Source: Phlegmacium glaucopus
Taxonomy: Eukaryota; Basidiomycota; Agaricomycetes; Agaricales; Cortinariaceae
Direction: 5' to 3'
Assembly: GCA_015039465.1 (NCBI GenBank)
Contig: MU130386.1
Location: 107,098 to 171,097 of the forward strand
Length of the DNA stretch: 64,000 nucleotides
Below are positions 55,589 through 64,000 of this stretch, piece after piece (within the stretch, counting starts at the first letter, position 1; each line of letters opens with the position of its first letter). Both the position numbers and the translations under genes were made by a program. The notes beneath the pieces are model-generated. The model ran no database searches. It saw only the letters and a list, made by a program, of their open reading frames with translations, and had not been told where the DNA came from.

Positions 55589-57200
55589 TTATATATGGGG
55601 TATGAATACAAACCAGTAAACGTCGAGAAAAGAACTAGAAGGAAGCGACCGCAAAGAAAGGAGAGGAAGAATCAGAAGCACAGCACGTGCAACGATATAC
55701 GCCAATAGAACAAGGGAAACAAATAATCCTAGGAAGACATTGATAAGCGTGGCCCACGGTCCTTGGTGGTCCTTAAAAAAAGCAGCAACGATCAGAGCAC
55801 CGACTGCAACGAGAACCATAAGGAAAACGGGTACAATGGTGATAGCGATAGAGCTAATCCTCCAAAGTTGTTGCTCTTTAATCGATGGAAAAATGAACGA
55901 CCATGCAGTACAGTGGATTCCTCCAAATACGGCGCTGATAATTAATCCTATGACCATTGAGAATCCTGCTTTTGGGGATTCTGGTGCATAGAAAGTCGGG
56001 ACGGATTGAGTGCCATGACTATTGTCCACCTTGTCACATTCGAGCATGTCATGGAGATTAGACCATATAACCTTGGCCGGTAGGAAAATGAGGATATATA
56101 ATATCGCAAATGGTCCCATAGATAAGAATTTCCCCCAAACGTAGGACAAAATTCGCGCCAATGTAGAAGAAGGTCGGGGAGGAATTAAGGAATGTAGTTC
56201 TGAAGTACTTGACTCTCTCTCTAGCTTCGTAACAAATTGTGGATTGACCACGTCGATGGACTCCGTTTCTGACTTTGCCAAAACAATGGTGGGAGGAGGT
56301 TCGGGAGACGGGATTGGGGAGTTCTTGTCGCCAACGGCTTCGGAGTGGTATTCATCGCCGGTCTGAATTCCAGTTTCTCGTTTGGAAGAGAGACTTGGGA
56401 CGTCTGTCAGAGGAGGGAGAAGATGGACAGGAACGGGGCAAGCAACGCCGACAGGTTTATTCCACCAGAGCAAGTACACAACAGCGTTCAGCGCAGCAAA
56501 GGCAACGGTGACGACTTCCAATTGGCTAAGGGCCAAACCATACACGCCTCGGAAGATGCATTGGATAATAAACCAAGTGGTCTGGAGAACTGCGAAACCC
56601 TTGGAAAGAAAATCGCCTTTACTCCTGTCTTCAATTTCACTTTGCGAAATCATTGGCCAAATTATCCGTCCATCGGCGAAAAGATGCTCCAACTCCTCAG
56701 GTGACAAAGTTCGAGAGATAGCCCCATCTTCATAAAGCATAAATCCTCCCATCAACGCAAAGAAACCATGGGTTCTAGTCCATCCACGATCTGATGTATT
56801 GAAGTTCCTCAGTCTGTCATTTCCCTGCGTTGAGGACTGAACAGGATCGGGGCATACCTTTATTCCTCTGCGCAATTTCATGAGCCGCGAAGCACTGTCG
56901 TCCAGCCCAAATAATGACTATCTCTGGTGCAAGAAGAGTGTATAACATGATCGATAATCGCCTTCCAAATATCCGCCAACGGCTATCTGCTGGTGCCGGG
57001 ATATTAGGATGAATTGCGACCCAAGAACAGGCGAAAAGAGTGGCCAGACAACTCCAGATGATACTCCATTTTGATCGGTTTGTAAAACTGGTTGGGGTGG
57101 TTTCGCGGGGGTAAAATGAGTCGTCAGAGAGTGGAAGTAGAGGATGTGCGAGGATGTTGGTGCTAAGGAAAAGATTAGTGAGGAGGTATGGGAGGATCAT
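55589..57200 (-). pseudogene. multi-pass membrane protein, copy B, frameshifted
   Basis: Paralogue of copy A over its full length, with the same order of segments from 'MILPYLLTNLFLSTNILAHP' to 'LLDVYWFVFIPHI' ('FLDVYWFVFIPHI' here). Between 'QRNKG' and 'NDRLRN' (about 56833-56864) it has 43 nt where copy A has 33, which shifts the frame and brings a stop. The 33-nt GT...AG stretch there is too short for an intron, and its removal would not restore the frame. Elsewhere the frame is open, so inactivation is recent or the model misses an unusual splice. Confidence 0.7.
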
Positions 57201-58652
57201 AATTGAGAGATTTTGGGGGAACCGTCGATGAGGAACGCCAGTGTCGTCCAATCATCAATGTACGGTTCAGTACTTGAAAACACGTGTTGGGGGCAGTGTT
57301 CAGCGTTGCAACGTTTGCACGTTTGATGACAAGAGGCGTCCAAAATAGAAATCGCGATTTTAGTTCACTGTTTTCATGTTACAATATGTATGTTGTATTA
57401 TTATGCTATGAGCCTGGAGCTTGGAAGCTACATGAGTAGGCAACCTTGAAACGAACATAACTCATAAAGTAGAAGTGCCAACGGCTGAATAACGAACGTC
57501 GCCCCCATCAGTGATAGTAATATGGCACCCATCCAGCAACGGACTGAATTGGACATATCGCGATGAGACTGTGGCATTCCTCGCTTCTCGCCGAACCGCA
57601 GATGATTACGGCGATTGTGTCTTGGGGTCGTTGAAGAAAACTGCAGCAGGAGGCGGGGGAGTTATATTTGCGTCCTCTAGCATGCTTGTCACTTGTTTAA
57701 AACCTTGAGTGTGTTGGCTATTTGAATTGTTACGTTGGTACCGTAACGCAGGACATGATTGTATCAGAGGAAGTTTGTCGGATAATCTTGAAATTATTTC
57801 GTCAGCACCATATGCTGCTGACTCAGGAGGTATATGAGGAAGCTTCAGGAGTTTCAGGCAGTTTACTAGTTTCAGATATTTTTTCAGCATTTTCTGTTAT
57901 CCTCCAGTAGGAATTCAATTTTTTCCGGCTTGTGAAAAAGTAACACGTTAAAAAAAGTCAGGTACAACCCCTAATCCAAAAAAAAAGTGGCAGGTTTTTG
58001 GGGTCAAAATTTTTCTTAACCTGTCCACTAGTCAGAAAAGCCGAAAGAAGCGGACAAGTAATTTATGGAACTTGCGCTGGAGTAGTGTATCTCTGTAAAT
58101 ATATGGTGTGCATGTGAATTGCTTGAACTACTTATACATGATAGCGATCTCAGCAAGAACTTACATAAAACTTACGGCGGTACTTCGAGCGTCACTTGAA
58201 AGCTTGAGCGACAGTGACCCAGGCTTCCATTACAGGGCTGATTTCAAGTTCTATAACGAATTCTGATGAGCTTACCGAGTGTAGGCACTGCTTCCGTCTA
58301 AGCTCCAAATGTCAAATTTGGGCAGACAGCCGTAGAAACTGGGGGGACACAAACGCATGACCCCCTTTTCATAGAAATTGTTAAACTATGTAGTGTTCGT
58401 ATGCTATCGTTGTTAGGAGCGCTGACTCAATCTGTCAATTGATCGATTTGATTGCCATAGAAATTTGATATTGTTTTCCGGAACCAGCCTGAACCTCCAA
58501 CCCCATTCCTCTAGTTTTGTGTCAAAGCCTGTCAAGCCGAGGTTCCTGAAGATTTACGCCCGTCTTGGTTATGCGTTTCTTCTAACTTGGCCTCTCACCA
58601 CCGCTACTCGCTGGCTAGCCAACACCAAATCGATTTGAAGACTCGATTGCAG
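57201..58652. other. intergenic, 1.45 kb
   Basis: Contains the upstream flank of copy B (57201-57412). Further right there are short open frames on both strands (57511-57910) with no recognisable domain. T- and A-runs near 57945-58010. Nothing else seen. Confidence 0.4.
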
Positions 58653-61449
58653 ATGACGACCCAGGCGTCATCGTTTGCATCCTCCGAGCCCTCCTCGACA
58701 CCTGCATCTTCCTCAGTCTCCTCGGAGTCAGTATCATGCTCGTCGTCTTCGTTTGGTAAATCGTGAGTTCTCTTTCTGTCATTTTATTCTTTATGGAATA
58801 CACTTTCTGGGTTGATTGATATGTTGGTCTCATGTTCCCTTTTCGGGTTCAATGAGTTTGCTTTGCTGGCATTTTCTTTGGTCATCGCCACTTCTAGCCT
58901 TTTTTTAAAAAAATTTTAACATCAATTAACACTGCTTTCGTCATCTCAGGTTCCTCAAGGCACTGTTTTTAAATAAGCATGTTGGACCTTGTTCTGAACC
59001 AAGTACACCAACCATCCTGTCGACTGAACGTACAGCTACAGCTCTAATGGATCGTTTGTTGGACCAGCAACATCAGCCTCTTGATGCTAAAGACTGGTCG
59101 ATTACTACTACACGACTACCTTCTGAGCTATGGTTCTTGATATTGCGCTACGCGACTTATCCTCCCTTTCCATGGTCTAGTGTTTCCTCCGCCTCCCATT
59201 TCTCTACCACATCACTTTGTTCTTCGGACCACCATCAACAAAACAGTACTACCATCCCCTTCCACGTCCGTCTGGCCAACTATAACTCTGAACTTCAATG
59301 GAAGGCATCTCTAACACGTGTATGCAAGGAATGGAACATGTGGGGACAAGAGTTTCTATGGGAAGACGTTTGGATTGCTAGTGCAAGGGATGGGAGATTT
59401 TTGGTTGATATTATCTGTGGGAGGGATAGATGTCATGCGCCGTTGGCAGCGGATGCCATTACGACCAAGTGGGGTTCTCATACCGAGGTTAGAGCGGTTG
59501 GCAAAGAGAAAAAGAAGCGACTTGGGTTCAGTCTAAAACGTTCTCGGGATCTACAACCTCCTTCGGGTTCGCAGTCGTCTGCACTTATCCCTCATGGCCG
59601 GTTGGCCAGGACACCGGTAACCTCTTCTCGCCAACCACATCCTCAAAATCGTTCCAAGCGTAAAAACGTCGCATCCTACATCAAGAAACTCTACATCGAA
59701 ACTCCTTCAATGGATAAATGTTGTTCTATCGATTTACTCTTCATATTAGAAAGATGTGAACGGTTGGAAGTGTTCGTTGATTTGAGGAGCGTTAGGACGG
59801 GGTTTGGATTTGTAGGTGTACAGACGGTTGGTGGGTTGGATTGGAGTCAAAAGGGGAATGTGAAGAAGAACGCTCCCCCACCCGGAGGACCTGGAACTAT
59901 TCCACAACGTCATCTGTTCCCTCCATCTCGTATCCCAACCATTACTCCCGACCCCATATTACAAGCCCTCCTTCGTCAAAAACCGACCTTAAAACATCTC
60001 ACATTTACAAATTACAAATATGATTCCGATGATTTTGAGGGCGGAGTTTGGTTTTGGGAGGACGTTGTTGGCAGTGCGTTGAGTGGTGGAAATCGAGATG
60101 GTTCGAACCTAGCTGCCACATTGGGATCCCTGGAAGTCGTCATGTCTACGAGAGGTGTGGGTATGGGAAATGGTCGTCGCCGTCTAGACGATCACAGGAA
60201 CCCATTCGCGTTGAGTTCAACACCGAGCAGAAGATTTGAAGATGGGTTATTGACTTCACTCAACATCGACGTCAACCCATCTCCCCTGTCTCTTTCCCTC
60301 CCCTCCCTCCACTCTCTCCGCATCCCCTTAACTTCCCCAACCCTCCTGGTTATTTCCACCTGGTCTCTACCTTCCCTCCAATCGCTCTGCGTGGTTTCGA
60401 TTGACTTTACTGGGTGGCGCAGAATGGGGTTCAAAAAGCTCATGGACGTACATGGAGGTGGATTGCTCAGGTTTGAAATCGTTGGCGGCGGTGAGAGTGT
60501 CGAAGAAGAAGGGTGGATTACAGAACGTGAAGACGCGTTGTATGGCGTTGGACATCCAACAAACCATCCACGATACCAACACCTACACCTCCCATCAACT
60601 TCTCCGAATTTAAAACATTTCATATGTTCATCCAACGCTTCGGAATGGAATTGGGAAACTCCTGATTGGATTGCACCTCATGTGTTGATGCCGGAACATT
60701 TTGGAGTCGAGATGATTGGGGTTTGGGGGTTGGAAGGGAGGGTTATTAGAGGTGGGGATTGGGAGGAAGGGAGGGGGGGAGGTGGTAGTGTTGGCGCGGG
60801 TATGGGCGCAGGTTCAGGGGGAAGAGGGAACGATGTGAGAGGACTTAGGAGGAGGACTATAAACACCTGGACTACATCACGATGGAATGGACAGCATTCC
60901 ACCAGCTCCGACGATTCGTCTTATACCCTACGCCAAGACGAAGAAGAAAACCAACATGAATTTGAAGAACGACCCTTCTTCATGCTCCAAGAACAATTTG
61001 GTAGTTTGTTAAGAAGGGAAGCGTTTCCTTCTTTAGTTTGTATCCGGGATATGAGTTGGGAAAGTGATTTGATTAGGAGGAGTGTTGGGATTGGTTGTGG
61101 TCTTGCCGATTCCTCTCCCTCGCCGGTCGCTGACCCAATTCCGAATGCGAACGCGAAGACTGAAACGAAGAAGTTGAAGACCAAATATTCTTTAGCCAGT
61201 CTGAAAGAAACTGTGGCTAGTCGTTTTGCCGGCTTGACTACTACCCCTACTGCGTCCAGCTCCGGTTCCCCCTCTCCTGCCTCTTCGTCGACTTTGACTG
61301 CTTCTCCGACGATGAACGCCAGTCTTTATCGTCCCCGAACACAAGCCCAATACTCTAAAATCCGTAAATTCTGGTTAGGAGTCTTGGAGATGTGCGATCG
61401 AAGGGGGGTTTATCTTGAAGATTGGATGGGAAGGAGAGTTGTTGCTTGA
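58653..61449 (+). CDS. F-box-like protein, 869 residues
   Basis: Exons 58653-58762 and 58950-61449; the phases join exactly. Exon 1 gives a Ser-rich N-terminus ('MTTQASSFASSEPSSTPASS'). Exon 2 carries an F-box-like motif 'TTTRLPSELWFLILRYATYP' and 'ASLTRVCKEWNMWGQEFLWE' (L-P-x-E-L...I...V-C-x-x-W...LW). After it comes a long region with leucine-rich spacing ('LHSLRIPLTSPTLLVISTWS') and several disordered insertions, then 'FPSLVCIRDMSWESDLIRR'. Fungal F-box proteins link substrates to SCF ubiquitin ligases through Skp1; the target is unknown. Full length, no stop or frameshift. Confidence 0.85.
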
Positions 61450-63194
61450 TAGTTGGGGAGGGAGAGTGGAGTTTTGATCGTTTGCGCAAACTCACATCAT
61501 TGATGTACTCGTTTGCGGCAAGATCGTCGTTTTTTTTCGTTCGTTTTCTCTCGATTTTTTTTGTTGGAGAAAGGCTCATGTGCACATTCTTTTTCAGCTG
61601 TTTGTCTTCTCTCTCCGCCTTCGCCCTTTTTATATCGGTTTTTGGAGTTCTTTTTTTTTTATACCTCTCATCGCTCTCATCGCTGTCATCGTTTTCCCGT
61701 TTTCGCGTTTTCTCGTTTTCTCGTATCATCTCGCTGTGGAATTTACCGGATCATCACTTTCCTCATTTATCATCATCATCTTCATCATCTTTTGTCTTTT
61801 GTATCATATAAACCCTTTCATCTCATTTACCCTTCTCGTTTCATCCTTTGTTCCTAGTCGTCTCCAGGATCAAATATTGCGTGATCATCATCCGCTTTTT
61901 CTTACCCATCTTTTTTTGATCTGTTCTTTCTTTTCCGAAAAAGAACAAAAAAAGGTTTATATCCTCCACTGGTTCATTGTCTCGTCTCACAAAAGCATGG
62001 TTCTTTACATCGTTTCCAGGATCATTATACCTACTGGTTTCCATATACTACTATGCTCTACTAATTATCATGCATACCCATCCATGCTCCATACATTCCT
62101 TCCACTCGTTTATCGTTTATCGTTCATCGACCCATCATTGTTCCCCATACTACCATCATTACATTGTTTACTCATCCTCGGGTACCCCCATATCAACCCT
62201 ATCCCAGTGATAATCGATCCGAATAATAGCGCAGGGTCGTTTCTTACATCCACACGCTGAGATTTATACTATATAGGCTCCTTGTTTCGGTGCTTCATTT
62301 CATTCTCAGTTCGTTATCAAAAATCGCATACTAAGCACACTCGTTTTCTTTTCTTTTTTCTCTTATCTGCTGCGTCATTTCTTATCCCCTATTCAACATC
62401 TCCCTTACTATTTAGATAGAGATTGCAATTGTCGTTTTCCGTTGCATGGCCCGTTGGAACTTGATGTTTTTACTTTATATGATGGGATCTTTGTTCTGCG
62501 CTTGAGTTAATTTGGCGATTGGTGAAGAGTTTTGTCAAGCGCTAGCTATGTGTGAATGTTCATAGTATAACTGGGCTTTGTCGCTCAACGCTGGATCCCA
62601 AACGCCGGCGGTATACTTGGATGGAATCATGCTGCGAGTTACTTAGAAGACAAGAAGGTTGGCTGACTCGAAATCGAAACTGCGCCCGCAGCTGGACCTT
62701 TGAGATAGAACTGAGAAATAGATTTCGACCTTGAATGGAATCTTTTTTTTTGGGTGAATGCTCAGCGCTCAGCGCTCATCCTGTTTAACCGTCCACAGAT
62801 AATAAGAAACAGATTGACTTGTCGTCGACGCTCCAATTTTCTCAACTCTATGGGTTTATTGGGAACGGGTCCTAATGTTACTATAGATAATAGAACTGTC
62901 AATGGATTGGATAGATATCATGGTTTGATGCCTGTCTTTATTATCGATCCCATCAACCTTCCTAATTCATCCATACATGTCGGACAATGATTTTTTGCGG
63001 GGCGTTTGAATTCTCCTTCTTCCTTCACGCTTAATTTATCCACACATATCGGACAATGATAATTCTCTGCAAGGCGTTTGAATTTTGAGTCTCCTCTCTT
63101 TGACGCCCATAACAAGTATAAAAGACCTTCCTTTTCTGCAGTTGACTCTCTCCAACGACCACACACCCATTATTCACCAACACACCAATCCGCC
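61450..63194. other. intergenic, pyrimidine-rich 3' flank
   Basis: 61500-62300 is T/C-rich and opens long frames on the plus strand rich in F, L, S and I; these reflect composition. At about 62967-63080 a unit of roughly 55 bp ('cggacaatga...gcgtttgaatt') is repeated twice in tandem just upstream of the next gene. Confidence 0.55.
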
Positions 63195-63906
63195 ATGTCG
63201 AACCTCCCACCCATTCCCGAGATCGCAGGCGACATTGATCTCGTACTGGATGTCTACACTCATATATCCCTACGTCAACCTGCTAGTCTTGGACAGATGA
63301 ACGAAGAATATGGAGATACTGACCGTTTAGCGGAGCTGGGCTACAATGCACTTGAACTTACGGTTACGCACTATTTGTATTCAGTGAGACCTTTTTTGAG
63401 TGGGAGACATATACAGGTATGTGTGTTGTGTGTGTGTGTTTCCTTTGTTATCTGGGAGTGACTTGTTTGAACGTTTTCAGGATAGGAAGAATGAAATTGT
63501 TTCTGATGCAAACATTGATAGATGGCTTTGGGCGTATAGAATGAAGGATAAACTTGTAGTCGCTCCGGCGCAGAGTCATGTTCTGAATGATCCGGCAGTG
63601 AGTAAATGGCTTCCATGAACCATTACCCAATTTTAGTTGATCTTGACGGCGAATGCTTCTAGGAAATGAGGAAATATTTCCATATTTTCCTTGGAGCGCT
63701 TTTTATTCGTAATGGATTGCCTACGATCCAGGATTGGATTTCTGCGTTGATCCAGTGGTCATCGGTGCCTGGCAATGTTCCAGTTCAAGTTGTTAATGAT
63801 GTTGTTGCCCAAGTAAGTTTTTTTACTTTTTCTTGAGGTTATAGGGAGACCGGCGTTGATATATTCAAAAACTTCCGCGTAGGATGCGGGACCTATCAGT
63901 CAATGA
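63195..63906 (+). CDS. RNase III-fold protein lacking catalytic residues
   Basis: Exons 63195-63416, 63481-63597, 63663-63812 and 63883-63906; phases close to 170 residues. 'DRLAELGYNALELTVTHYLY' aligns without gaps to the RNase III signature (RLE.LGD.VL.L.....L), but the two catalytic acids are replaced (E by A, D by Y). In the second motif, 'RKYFHIFLGALFIRNGL' aligns with D..EA.IGA, and both acids are lost again (D to K, E to H). So the fold is kept and the nuclease site is not. There is no dsRNA-binding domain. Possibly a structural protein, like the RNase III-fold proteins of the mitochondrial ribosome, or a regulator of small-RNA enzymes. Confidence 0.75.
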
Positions 63907-64000
63907 TGGCGTCATGGAACTCTAAATAAGCAAGAAGCTAATCATGTAAATTCGAATATCCCTTGAAATTGAACTCGACTATTGTATTATCTCGTTTCCT

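Larger units (their letters stand above)
51777..57295. repeat. tandem duplication of a 2-kb gene unit
   Basis: 51777-53835 and 55271-57295 are highly similar over the whole gene and the 3' flank. The upstream flank is also shared: 54966-55080 matches 57298-57412 ('cagcgttgc...gtttgatgacaag'). In the first copy about 1.1 kb (roughly 53840-54965) is inserted between the promoter-proximal sequence and this flank. Confidence 0.85.

Noticed and set aside
59318..60902. Shorter frames on both strands within the F-box gene
   Set aside because: All are covered by the single long frame of exon 2.
61422..62260. Three overlapping plus-strand frames of 114-226 residues, hydrophobic
   Set aside because: The DNA is T/C-rich 3' flank of the F-box gene; all frames are F/L/S/I-rich in the same way, with no splice-consistent structure.

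Overview
The window reads as nuclear DNA of a filamentous fungus, most likely an Agaricomycete (Basidiomycota). Genes are broken by many short GT-AG introns (about 45-95 nt), intergenic spacers are short in the gene-rich parts, and several families are typical of mushrooms and their relatives: a DUF6532 protein, a BTB protein, an F-box protein, membrane aspartic protease, beta-trefoil proteins and a class of expanded membrane proteins. I saw no tRNA, rRNA or CRISPR array. All gene models were spliced by eye; where exon phases close exactly the model is firm.

Region 1-31 kb. A 3' part of a DUF6532 gene (1-1436), a solo LTR with a 5-bp target duplication (2489-3463), a low-complexity protein (4775-6383, -), a membrane-anchored A1 aspartic protease (7497-10059), a BTB protein (10798-12034), a PD-(D/E)XK-like protein (12614-13108), an NmrA-type reductase (13720-14684, -), a small orphan (15693-16221, -), then a housekeeping block with a divergent pair: MPDU1 (17870-18913, -) and the splicing factor PRP6 (19066-22399, +). 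A 2-oxoglutarate/Fe(II) dioxygenase follows (23399-25200). 25.2-29.6 kb is a graveyard of gene fragments, including a 43-bp scrap of PRP6.

Region 29.6-43.9 kb is one cytochrome P450 gene on the minus strand, exploded by transposons. Its coding sequence can be followed from the start codon at 43911 to the stop near 29589, but it is cut by a 10-kb nested LINE complex (32686-42830), a 475-bp LTR-like element (32078-32552) and a 1.2-kb insertion (about 29958-31187). The LINE (Tad1-like: gag-like ORF1 with zinc knuckles, AP endonuclease, RNase H) is itself cut by a hAT-type element with an 8-bp duplication, by an LTR fragment, and ends in a 2 x 1307-bp inverted repeat whose two arms each carry the same 615-bp hAT MITE.

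Region 44-52 kb holds a decayed prolyl-hydroxylase-like gene, two beta-trefoil genes with matching intron positions (one of them fused to an unrecognised domain of about 300 residues with an acidic tail) and a DUF4214 gene, a domain better known from bacteria. Region 52-57 kb is a tandem duplication of a multi-pass membrane protein; one copy is frameshifted. The window ends with a large F-box protein (58653-61449) and a small RNase III-fold protein that has lost its catalytic acids (63195-63906).
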